DNA of 64,000 nucleotides, taken from contig NZ_JNIM01000001.1 of assembly GCF_000702505.1 (NCBI RefSeq), positions 4,464,001-4,528,000 of the forward strand, written 5' to 3'. Source of the stretch: Thermogemmatispora carboxidivorans. Lineage in GTDB: Bacteria; Chloroflexota; Ktedonobacteria; Ktedonobacterales; Ktedonobacteraceae. Positions within the stretch are counted from its first letter, which is position 1. Every line of letters begins with the position of its first letter. Under the pieces are notes generated by a model. The model saw only the letters and a list, made by a program, of their open reading frames with translations, was not told the origin of the DNA and searched no databases. A program made the position numbers and the translations under genes. Below, in pieces: positions 27,146-35,231 of the stretch.

Positions 27146-28063
27146 ATGACATCGTTCATGTCCTGGCTGCTCTCCCTCGGCTCCCCAGCCGAGGAGGTGC
27201 TCACCGATCCCTCCTGGTCCCAGATCAGCGACGCCTTCCTCTCCCTCGACGGCCAAAGCCCTCGCAGCTGCTGGCTCTCCCTCACCAGTCCTCAGCAGCA
27301 GTCGCTGACCATCTGCGGCGGCCACTCCCTGCGCTACCTCGTCCTCTTCCACCCTCGCCCTCCCAAGCCCGCTCTGGCCCACCCGTTCCCCACCCGCTCC
27401 CTTCAGGCCCTCTACCTCTTTCAGTCCGGTCCCGACCTGCCCCTCTGCCTGCAGCCTCCTCTCCTCTCCCCCTCCTACGCCACCCTCCCCTGGTCTCCCC
27501 TCCTTCACCTCGTTCGCCACTTCTGGCAGACCGGCCTGCTCCTCCTTCACTCCCCACAGCACCCTCAGATCGCCTGGTCCCTCCAGACCGATCCTCCTCC
27601 CTCCTCTCTCCCCACACTCCCTCCCCCACAGCCCGATTGGTCTTCTCCCTCCACCCTCTTCCTGCAGGGCCCCAGCGTTTCCCAACCCTTCCTCGAACCA
27701 GACTGGTTCGAGTTGAGTACCGCTCTATGCCACCTTGACGGCCAGACGCTCACCCATGCCTTCTTCTCTCGCGCCAACCGCGGCACCCTCGCCGTCCTCG
27801 GCGGCCTCCAGCAACGCTACGCCCTCTTCTTCTTCCCCCACAACCAGCACTTCCCTGTCACCTCCCTCCTCGCCTTCGATCCCTCTCTCGCTGGCCCCGA
27901 CATCGAAGTCTGCAGCCAGCCCCCTACCAGCTCCCCCTCACGCACGGCCGTCCAGCAGCCGCTCGCCTGGCGCATCCTCCAGCACTTCTATCACACCCAG
28001 ACTATTCCCCGTGATGTCCACTGGCTCCTCGATGGCCAACCCAACCCTGCTCTAGCTAACTAA
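27146..28063 (+). CDS. Double Imm1-like immunity protein, copy b1
   Basis: The 305-residue protein has domain 1 DPSWSQISDAFLSLDGQSP with LTICGGHSLRYLVLF, and domain 2 PDWFELSTALCHLDGQ with TLAVLGGLQQRYALF. It belongs to the 'b' type with a different first loop (SPRSCWLSLTSPQQQSLT) and the shared ending PRDVHWLLDG. AAAGGAGG lies 12 nt before the ATG at 27146; the frame further upstream has no ribosome site. Confidence 0.7.
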   Translation: MTSFMSWLLSLGSPAEEVLTDPSWSQISDAFLSLDGQSPRSCWLSLTSPQQQSLTICGGHSLRYLVLFHPRPPKPALAHPFPTRSLQALYLFQSGPDLPLCLQPPLLSPSYATLPWSPLLHLVRHFWQTGLLLLHSPQHPQIAWSLQTDPPPSSLPTLPPPQPDWSSPSTLFLQGPSVSQPFLEPDWFELSTALCHLDGQTLTHAFFSRANRGTLAVLGGLQQRYALFFFPHNQHFPVTSLLAFDPSLAGPDIEVCSQPPTSSPSRTAVQQPLAWRILQHFYHTQTIPRDVHWLLDGQPNPALAN

Positions 28064-28317
28064 CGCCAAGGGCTGCACCCCTCTTCCTGCCGCCCTATCC
28101 CGCAGGCCCTCAGCATCACCTCCGGCTGACCTCGCTGGGGGCCTGCTCCCTCCCTGCCCTCGCTCTCCTCTCCTTTCTCAGCTCGAACCTGTCCCCCAAC
28201 TTCCGGCTCCTCTCGCCACGGCTCCTCTCGCCGACTTCCTCGGCTCCTTCCCCTCAACGGCCCCAACCTCCCTGCACTGACCACCCACTGAGGACAGACA
28301 GCCTGGCTCAGAGACGA

Positions 28318-28485
28318 GTGGTCTACTCAGGCACCTTTCCCGAGAACGTCGGCTATGTCTACACCTATGACTGGCAAACAAGTACGTTCGTGCGTAGTGA
28401 AACCAATGCACTTCTCATCGTCATAGAAACTGCTCCCGATGGTACAACCTCTATCTTGACAGCCTACCCCTACCCTCTCCTGTAG
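28318..28485 (+). pseudogene. RNase A-like toxin fragment, unit 2
   Basis: The 55 codons preceding the TAG at 28483-28485 encode VVYSGTFPENVGYVYTYDW, then ALLIVIETAPDGTTSILTAY. This is nearly identical to the last part of the unit-1 cassette but lacks the GGHTL...HV half. It is a truncated, inactive copy placed 85 nt before copy 2 of the large gene, exactly as in unit 1. Confidence 0.6.
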
Positions 28486-28569
28486 AGTGCGATGGAGCAT
28501 ATACCCTGAGCAGAGCCAGGCGTTCTTACATCTTCTAACATCTTCTAATCGGCCACAAGGAGGATCTTC

Positions 28570-29655
28570 ATGCTGACCGTCACTCGTCACCCCCTGACTG
28601 ACAGGCCCCTATCACAGCCACTGATCGCGGCGCTGACAGATGGTCCAGAGAATCGCGTCGGCGTCGCCCTCCTCACCGCCGCTGAAGCTACAACCAGTCC
28701 TGCAGAAAACTCCATCTGCCAGCTTGGGGAACTCTCTCTTTCCACTCCTTCTCAACCAGGACGCCTGCACCTCTGGCAGGGTACAATCCTTCCCCCTCGC
28801 GCCACCTCGGATCTCCTCCTTACTTACTCCCCTTCTCTTCAGGAATGGCTGCTGCTGCTAGGTAGTGAACAACAGCTATCCTTCTACCGTAGGTTTCCCT
28901 CCCAACAACGCTGGCTTCCTCTCTGGTCAATCGGCCATGACTTTCCCCAAAGAGGCCCCCGCTTTCCCCTTGAATTCTGGACTCATCAGGAGGAAAGCTT
29001 GCTCCTCTTCCTCGAGCAGGAAGGATCTGTAGATGAGATCTCTGACGACTCTCTTCTTCTGCCGCTGGAAGCAGTCCTATCCCACCGATGAGATGCTCCT
29101 GCGCCGCCAGACCTTCTGCGATCAAGTCTGCACTTTGCCTCGCCAGCACCAGGTTCTTCTTGCTCTCTGCCAACGCTCCTTGGAGGTGACCTCTCCACCC
29201 AGCACTCTGCGTCGCGGCCCCGGCCTCTGGTGCCTCGGCCTGGAAACCTTCTCCCTCTCCTCCGGCCAGCTCCTCTCCTCCTTCTGGCCCGATCACCTCT
29301 CCCTGCCCATCCGCTCCCTCTCCTTCCCCTCCGACGACCTCGTCGACCACTACCTCCCTTCCCTCTCCCTCGCCCCTTGGCCCTTCCGACTCCAATAGCT
29401 CCCCCTCCTACTTCGCTGCCCTCTCCCTCCCCCTGCTGGCTCCCTCTTCCGGCACTCCTCCTCTCTTGATCCCCTCTCCTCCCTCCCCTGGCTCGGCGCT
29501 TTCCCCTCCCTCGACTCCTGGCACCTCTGGCGCTGGCTCCCCTCTCCTTCCTCCTGGCTCCTCCTCGACTCCTTCCCTCTCTCCCACCTGCGCCCTCCCT
29601 CGCCCTCATCGACCCTGACGGCTCCCTCTCCCTCGTCGAGGTCTTCCCCTCCTGA
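28570..29655 (+). pseudogene. Large unknown protein, copy 2 (frameshifted and internally deleted)
   Basis: It starts at the ATG at 28570 with AAGGAGG six nt upstream. The first 160 codons match copy 1 almost exactly. At about 29048-29062 one CT is missing relative to copy 1, so the frame stops at 29091. The matching sequence continues in another frame through RRGPGLWCLGLETFSLSSGQ, shifts again near 29370, and has lost several hundred bases before the conserved end (LVEVFPS, stop 29653-29655). It is clearly a decayed copy. A conserved hairpin follows at 29691-29729. Confidence 0.65.
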
Positions 29656-29690
29656 CCCCCTTCCTCCTCCCTCCCTCCCTCTGCTGCCAG

Positions 29691-29729
29691 ACCGTCCTGG
29701 CTCTCATCCTCACCTCCAGCCAGGACGGT
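29691..29729 (+). repeat. Conserved intergenic hairpin, copy 2
   Basis: The same ACCGTCCTGG/CCAGGACGGT stem as at 25772-25808, with a slightly longer and altered loop. Confidence 0.5.
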
Positions 29730-29901
29730 TCACCTCCCACCACCCGCTACCGCTTCTCCCTCCCCCCGCCGGAAGATTCTCCCAGATGCGCTGCACCTTC
29801 TCAGCCACAGGGACAAATACGTCTCCCTGTGCTGCGACGGTCATCTCTCTCTGTCGAGCTACACCTCACCCACACACAACACAAGGAGGTTGATCACTGC
29901 T

Positions 29902-30795
29902 ATGACCTCGTCCCTTTCCTGGGTGCTCTTCCTCGGCTCCCAAGACCCTGAAGAGCTCCTTGACCCCTCCTGGTCCCAAATCACCGACGCCTTCTTCTCC
30001 CTCGACGGCCAGTGCGTCCGCCGCGACCTGCTCATTCTCACCTGCCCCAGTTATGGCTCCCTTCATTTCGGCGGCGGCAACTCCCAGCGCTTCCTCGTCT
30101 TCTTCGAGCCTGTACCCGCCTGGGTGGCTCCTCACACTGCCGCCCGCCTCACTTCTACTCGCTTTCCTACTCGCTACCTCCAGGCCGTCGACCTGGACCA
30201 GACCGCTTCCGACCTGCCCCTCTGCCTGCAGCCCCCAGTCTCCTCCCCCGCTTACGCCGTCCTCTCCTGGCCCCGCCTCTCCCAGCTCGCCCGCCGCTTC
30301 TTTGAGAAAGGCAAGCTCGACGGCTACTGGGAGATCGAGACTGAGCCCGCTCCGGCTTTCTTGCCTGTTCCCCCTGCTCCACCGGCTGACTCCCCCCACC
30401 TCTCCTCTCCCTCCCTCCTCGTCCTCGGTCCAACCTCCTCCGACTCCTTCCCTCTCCCCAACTGGTCCGACCTGGAAACCGCCCTCTTCTGCCTCGACGG
30501 CCACTCCCTCACCCACGCCTTCTTTTCCCGCCCCGACCGCGGCACCCTCGCCGTCCTCGGCGGCCTCCAGCAACGCTACGCCGTCTTCTTTTTCCCCCAG
30601 GGTCAGCCCCTCCCAGTTTTCTGGCTGCAGGCCATGGACCCCTCCCTGGCCGGCCCCGACGTCGAACTGTGCATCCAGGTCTGTGTCGAGTGGCCCTCGC
30701 GCACTGCCGTCCGGCGGCCGCTCGCCTGGCACATCCTGCAGCACTTCTACCAGACCCTGACCATTCCCCGCGATGTTCACTGGCTCTCCCTTTAA
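29902..30795 (+). CDS. Double Imm1-like immunity protein, copy a3
   Basis: The 297-residue paralogue shows DPSWSQITDAFFSLDGQ with LHFGGGNSQRFLVFF in domain 1, and PNWSDLETALFCLDGH with TLAVLGGLQQRYAVF in domain 2. It is almost identical to the copy at 34187-35080. The start ATG at 29902 follows AAGGAGG at 12 nt. It is the 'a' member of unit 2. Confidence 0.7.
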   Translation: MTSSLSWVLFLGSQDPEELLDPSWSQITDAFFSLDGQCVRRDLLILTCPSYGSLHFGGGNSQRFLVFFEPVPAWVAPHTAARLTSTRFPTRYLQAVDLDQTASDLPLCLQPPVSSPAYAVLSWPRLSQLARRFFEKGKLDGYWEIETEPAPAFLPVPPAPPADSPHLSSPSLLVLGPTSSDSFPLPNWSDLETALFCLDGHSLTHAFFSRPDRGTLAVLGGLQQRYAVFFFPQGQPLPVFWLQAMDPSLAGPDVELCIQVCVEWPSRTAVRRPLAWHILQHFYQTLTIPRDVHWLSL

Positions 30796-30946
30796 ACACG
30801 CTGGCGCAGACACCTTGATGACGCTCGGAAGCCGGGGAGCAACCCTTCTCCTCCTCTTCCTCATCGCTGCTGCTCCCCTCTCCTGGCTCGCCCTGCTTCT
30901 TCCCTCATGTGCACCTGACCGACACCACAGGAGGTTGTTTGTACCC

Positions 30947-31855
30947 ATGACGGCGCTCCATCCCTGGCGGCTCGCTCTCGGCTCCCAAGACCAGGTCGCG
31001 ATCCTTGACCCTTCCTGGTCCCAGATCTCCGACGCCTTCTTCTCCCTCGACGGCCAAAGCCCTCGGACCTGTCGGCTCTCCCTCACCAGTCCTCAGCAGC
31101 AGTCTCTCACCATCCGCGGCGGCCACTCCCGGCGCTTCCTCGTCCTCTTCGACCCCAGCCCCTCCAGGCCCGCTCCGGCCCCTCTCATCCCTACCCGCTC
31201 CCTGCAGGCCGTACACCTCCACCAGACCGGCCCGGACCTGCCCCTTTGCCTGCAGCCCCCTCTCCTCTCCCCTACCTACGCCACTTTGTCCTGGCCCCTC
31301 CTTGTTCCCATCGCCCGCCACTTCCTCGCCCACGGCGAGCTCTACCGCTCCCTCCCCCACCAGCCAGACTTAGGCTGGACACTCGAAACCGACCCTCCCC
31401 CTCACACCCTCCCTGTGCCCCCCTCCCCACGACCTGACCTCGCTCACACCCCCACCCTGCTCGCGCTGTCTCCTGATACCTCCGACCTCTCCGTCGCACC
31501 AAACTGGCACACCCTCATCACCACGCTGGCCTTCCTTGACGGCCAAATTGTCACCCACGTCTTCCTCACCCTCCCTGACCGCGGCACCCTCGCCATCGTC
31601 GGCGGCTTCCAGCAACGCTACGCCGTCTTCTTCTTCCCCCACAACCAGCGCTTCCCTGTAGAAACCCTCCTCGCCTTCGATCCCTCTCTCGCTGGCCCCG
31701 CAGTCTCGGTCTGCACCCAGCCTCCTACCAGCTCCCCCGCTCGCACCGCCCTCCAGCAGCCGCTCGCCTGGCGCATCCTGCAGCACTTCTATCACACCCA
31801 GACTATTCCCCGTGATGTCCACTGGCTCCTCGATGTCCAACCCTTCTCTAGCTAA
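30947..31855 (+). CDS. Double Imm1-like immunity protein, copy b2
   Basis: The 302-residue 'b'-type protein shows DPSWSQISDAFFSLDGQSP with LTIRGGHSRRFLVLF in domain 1, and PNWHTLITTLAFLDGQ with TLAIVGGFQQRYAVF in domain 2. It is nearly identical to 35232-36140. AGGAGG precedes the ATG at 30947 by 12 nt. The second domain has drifted from the 'a' type more than the first, consistent with different toxin specificity. Confidence 0.7.
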   Translation: MTALHPWRLALGSQDQVAILDPSWSQISDAFFSLDGQSPRTCRLSLTSPQQQSLTIRGGHSRRFLVLFDPSPSRPAPAPLIPTRSLQAVHLHQTGPDLPLCLQPPLLSPTYATLSWPLLVPIARHFLAHGELYRSLPHQPDLGWTLETDPPPHTLPVPPSPRPDLAHTPTLLALSPDTSDLSVAPNWHTLITTLAFLDGQIVTHVFLTLPDRGTLAIVGGFQQRYAVFFFPHNQRFPVETLLAFDPSLAGPAVSVCTQPPTSSPARTALQQPLAWRILQHFYHTQTIPRDVHWLLDVQPFSS

Positions 31856-32068
31856 CTAACGCCCAGGGCTGCCCTCCTCCTGCTGCCCTCCCCGCAGGCC
31901 CTCAGTACCACCATCCACTGCCCCGCTGGGGGCCTGCTCCCCCCGCTCTCGCTTATCTCTCCCTTCTCGACTCGAACCTGTTCCCCACCTCCCAACCCTC
32001 TAGCCCTGCCTCCCCTCGCCAACCCCCTTGGCTCCTCCCCCCTATCCACAGCCCCAACCTCACCTACT

Positions 32069-32368
32069 TTGACCCCGCTCCCTGCCCAGCCAGATCACCC
32101 CCTATCGCCCGCCCATCTGCTCATGCCCCTACAAACTGCCGAGGAGGCTGTCCAGTACGCCCTTGATCATGGTACTGCAGGTATTCCTCGCCGGGGCCCT
32201 GGTGGTACAATAAGGACTACCTATAGAGCTACTTGCCCAGAAATGATCGGCTACGTCTATGCGGCAGATCGCTCCCGCTACGAAACAGCCAATGTCGAAG
32301 TAGTCCTTGTTACCCGTCCCGATGGGTCAAGCTTTGTCTTGACAGCTTTCCCAACTCGGAGACCCTAG
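32069..32368 (+). pseudogene. RNase A-like toxin fragment, unit 3 (variant type)
   Basis: The frame begins at a TTG; an ATG lies at 32123. It encodes LQTAEEAVQYALDHG, then MIGYVYAADRSRYET and a closing VVLVTRPDGSSFVLTAFP. The layout matches the second half of the unit-1 cassette, but the sequence is clearly diverged, and the GGHTL...HV half is absent. It lies just upstream of copy 3 of the large gene, whose N-terminal half is also a different type. Confidence 0.55.
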
Positions 32369-32423
32369 TATCCTGCTAAAATGTGCAATCTAATGCAGCT
32401 CTACCATTCCGGAGGTGCCTGTG

Positions 32424-33911
32424 ATGCTCTCTCACACCCTTCACCGCCTTCCCACTCAGGCCCAAGACCGTCCCTTGCTCTCTCCTCTGGCAGCTGCCCC
32501 CAATGGTCACGTTGGTTTCTTCCTGGCTGCCCCAGAGATTAAGCTGCCAGCGTCACAACCTTTCCCCCCTGGCCCCACTTCTCTATCTTGTTCTCTTGGC
32601 ATCCTTACCAGCCCTCGAGCAGTCCCACCCAATTCGAGACTGCAATTCCTTCCTCTTCACTTTAGGCCAGCCTTATCCTCCTCTGTCCTCCTGCGCCCTG
32701 CCCCTCAGTACCAGGGCTGGTTGCTCGCCTCCACTCCTCGCGACTCCCTTTCTCTCTACCTCTTCGGCTACCCCTCATTCGAAGCTTACCCCGACCCCGA
32801 TGCGGCCCGGGCTGCTGCCTTTGACCCTTCCTGGCGCGACCTCGACTCCTGGTTGATTAGCCGCAGCACCTATACCTTTTTCGAAGAAAAAAGACCGCTC
32901 CAGCTGCTTTGCCAGCCGGAGCAGGTCTTCCTGGTCTTCCTCCAGTTCCCAGAAGACGAGATCGCCGATGCCACGCTCTTCCTGCTGCAGTGGCTCCCCG
33001 AGCAGCCCCACCGTCCCCCCCAGCTGCTCACGCTCGCCCTCTTCGATGATGTCTCCGTGCTCCACCTCCCCCCTGACCTGCTGCTGAGCGCCGGCATCCG
33101 CCGCTTCCTGGAGCCTGGTCCCGCCAGCCTCGAACGCCGCGGCCCCGGCCTCTGGCGCCTCGGCCTGGAAACCTTCTCCCTCTCCTCCGGCCAGCTCCTC
33201 TCCTCCTTCTGGCCCGACCACCTCTCCCTGCCCATCCGCTCCCTCTCCTTCCCCTCCGACGACCTCCTCGACCACTACCTCCCTTCCCTCTCCCTCGCCT
33301 CCGGCCCCTCCGACCCCAACGGCTCCCCCTCCTACTTCGCCGCCCTCTCCCTCCCCCTGCGGGCTCCCTCTCGCCCTCACGACCACCTCTCCCGACCCGC
33401 AGTCCCCCCACAGGGCGTCGGCTCCCTCTTCTGGCTCTCCTCCTCCCTTGATCCCCTCTCCTCCCTCCCCTGGCTCGGCGCTTTCCCCTCCCTCGTCCCC
33501 TCCGGCCCCTCCCTCTTCGGCTCCGACCTCTCCCTCGACTCCTGGCGCCTCTGGCGCTGGCTCCCCTCCTCTCCTTCTCCCTCCTCCTTCCTCCTCCTCG
33601 ACTCCTTCCCCGCCGACCCTTCCTCCTTCTTCTCCCTGCTCGCTCCTTCCTCCCCCTCTCCTTCTTCACACCCTCCCTCTCACTTCTGGTCTCTGCTCGC
33701 CTCTCCCAACCAGCTCCTCCTCTCCCTCCGCCGCTCCTCCGACGGCTCCCTCCTCGACTCCCTCTCTCTCCCCCACCTGCGCCCTCCCTTCCCCAGCCCA
33801 AGAGTTCTTCCCGCTCTCGCCCTCACCGACCCCGACGGCTCCCCCCGCCTCGTCCTCCTCGCCTCCGACCCCAACGGCTCCCTCTCCCTCGTCGAGGTCT
33901 TCCCCTCCTGA
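32424..33911 (+). CDS. Large unknown protein, copy 3 (intact), candidate immunity protein
   Basis: This 495-residue protein is the only intact member. The ATG at 32424 has GGAGG eight nt upstream. Residues 1 to about 235 (MLSHTLHRLPTQAQDRPLLS...) do not resemble copies 1 and 2. From RRGPGLWRLGLETFSLSSGQ on, the sequence is nearly identical to copy 1. The C-terminal half is Ser/Pro/Leu-rich with repeated Asp-Pro-Asn/Asp-Gly-Ser turns (DPNGSPSYFAAL, DPDGSPRLVLLA, DPNGSLSLVEVF), possibly a repetitive beta fold. There is no signal peptide or membrane helix. Position behind a toxin fragment in all three units suggests an antidote whose N-terminal half sets specificity. The family is not recognised. 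Confidence 0.6.
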   Translation: MLSHTLHRLPTQAQDRPLLSPLAAAPNGHVGFFLAAPEIKLPASQPFPPGPTSLSCSLGILTSPRAVPPNSRLQFLPLHFRPALSSSVLLRPAPQYQGWLLASTPRDSLSLYLFGYPSFEAYPDPDAARAAAFDPSWRDLDSWLISRSTYTFFEEKRPLQLLCQPEQVFLVFLQFPEDEIADATLFLLQWLPEQPHRPPQLLTLALFDDVSVLHLPPDLLLSAGIRRFLEPGPASLERRGPGLWRLGLETFSLSSGQLLSSFWPDHLSLPIRSLSFPSDDLLDHYLPSLSLASGPSDPNGSPSYFAALSLPLRAPSRPHDHLSRPAVPPQGVGSLFWLSSSLDPLSSLPWLGAFPSLVPSGPSLFGSDLSLDSWRLWRWLPSSPSPSSFLLLDSFPADPSSFFSLLAPSSPSPSSHPPSHFWSLLASPNQLLLSLRRSSDGSLLDSLSLPHLRPPFPSPRVLPALALTDPDGSPRLVLLASDPNGSLSLVEVFPS

Positions 33912-33949
33912 CCCCCTTCCTCCCCCTCCCTCCCTCCCTCTGCTGCCAG

Positions 33950-33988
33950 ACCGTCCTGGCTCTCTCTCTCACCCCCAGCCAGGACGGT
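33950..33988 (+). repeat. Conserved intergenic hairpin, copy 3
   Basis: The ACCGTCCTGGCT/AGCCAGGACGGT stem is repeated with a 15-nt loop. The flanking DNA up to the next start codon is nearly identical to that after copy 1. Confidence 0.55.
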
Positions 33989-34186
33989 TCGGTTCACCCC
34001 CTCCACCCGCTACCGCTTCTCCCTCCCCCCGTCGGAAGATTCTCCCAGATGCGTTGCATCTGCCCCCGGCATGCCCGGCGCTTTCTCATCCGCTGGGACA
34101 GATGCGTCTTCCTGTACCGTGACAGTCGTCTTTCTCCGTTGCTCTACAGCTCACCCACACACAACACAAGGAGGTTGATCACTGCT

Positions 34187-35080
34187 ATGACCTCGTCCCT
34201 CTCCTGGGTGCTCTTTCTCGGCTCCCAAGACCCTGAAGAGATCCTTGACCCCTCCTGGTCCCAAATCACCGACGCCTTCTTCTCCCTCGACGGCCAGTGC
34301 GTCCGCCGCGACCTGCTCATTCTCACCTGCCCCAGTTATGGCTCCCTTCATTTCGGCGGCGGCAACTCCCAGCGCTTCCTCGTCTTCTTTGAGCCTGTAC
34401 CCGCCTGGGTAGCTCCTCACACTGCCGCCCGCCTCACTTCTACTCGCTTTCCTACTCGCTACCTCCAGGCCGTCGACCTGGACCAGACCGCTTCCGACCT
34501 GCCCCTCTGCCTGCAGCCCCCAGTCTCCTCCCCCGCTTACGCCGTCCTCTCCTGGCCCCGCCTCTCCCAGATCGCCCGCCGCTTCTTTGAGAAAGGCGAG
34601 CTCGACGGCTACTGGGAGATCGAGACTGAGCCCGCTCCGGCTTTCTTGCCTGTTCCCCCTGCTCCGCCGGCTGACTCCCCCCACGCCTCCTCTCCCTCCC
34701 TCCTCGTCCTCGGTCCAACCTCCTCCGACTCCTTCCCTCTCCCCGACTGGTCCGACCTGGAAACCGCCCTCTTCTGCCTCGACGGCCACTCCCTCACCCA
34801 CGCCTTCTTCTCCCACCCCGACCACGGCACCCTCGCCGTCCTCGGCGGCCTCCAGCAACGCTACGCCGTCTTCTTTTTCCCCCAGGGTCAGCCCAACCCA
34901 GTTTTCTGGCTGCAGGCCATGGACCCCTCCCTGGCCGGCCCCGACATCGAACTGTGCATCCAGGTCTATGTCGAGTGGCCCTCGCGCACTGCCGTCCGGC
35001 GGTCGCTCGCCTGGCGCATCCTGCAGCACTTCTACCAGACCCTGACCATTCCCCGCGATGTTCACTGGCTCTCCTTTTAA
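34187..35080 (+). CDS. Double Imm1-like immunity protein, copy a4
   Basis: The 297-residue protein is nearly identical to a3, with DPSWSQITDAFFSLDGQ and PDWSDLETALFCLDGH as the two domain starts and TLAVLGGLQQRYAVFFF near the end. Only scattered substitutions separate them, for example EILDPSW for ELLDPSW. The start ATG at 34187 follows AAGGAGG at 12 nt. It is the 'a' member of unit 3. Confidence 0.7.
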   Translation: MTSSLSWVLFLGSQDPEEILDPSWSQITDAFFSLDGQCVRRDLLILTCPSYGSLHFGGGNSQRFLVFFEPVPAWVAPHTAARLTSTRFPTRYLQAVDLDQTASDLPLCLQPPVSSPAYAVLSWPRLSQIARRFFEKGELDGYWEIETEPAPAFLPVPPAPPADSPHASSPSLLVLGPTSSDSFPLPDWSDLETALFCLDGHSLTHAFFSHPDHGTLAVLGGLQQRYAVFFFPQGQPNPVFWLQAMDPSLAGPDIELCIQVYVEWPSRTAVRRSLAWRILQHFYQTLTIPRDVHWLSF

Positions 35081-35231
35081 ACACGCTGGCACAGACACCT
35101 TGATGACGCTCGGGAGCCGGGGAGCAGCCCTTCTCCTCCTCTTCCTCATCGCTGCTGCTCCCCTCTCCTGGCTCGCCCTGCTTCTTCCCTCATGTGCACA
35201 TGACCGACACCACAGGAGGTTGCTTGTACCC

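Larger units (their letters stand above)
23791..28063 (+). repeat. Toxin/immunity repeat unit 1
   Basis: Order: RNase A-like cassette, large protein copy 1, Imm1-like a2, Imm1-like b1. The same four-part order is found twice more downstream. Confidence 0.7.
28318..31855 (+). repeat. Toxin/immunity repeat unit 2
   Basis: Order: truncated RNase A-like fragment, decayed large protein copy 2, Imm1-like a3, Imm1-like b2. It is shorter than the others because copy 2 of the large gene has internal deletions. Confidence 0.7.

Noticed and set aside
24571-33801. Long Arg/Gly/Glu-rich open frames on the minus strand within the immunity array
   Set aside because: They are complements of the pyrimidine-rich genes, have repetitive arginine/glycine composition, lack ribosome sites and contain no recognisable domains.
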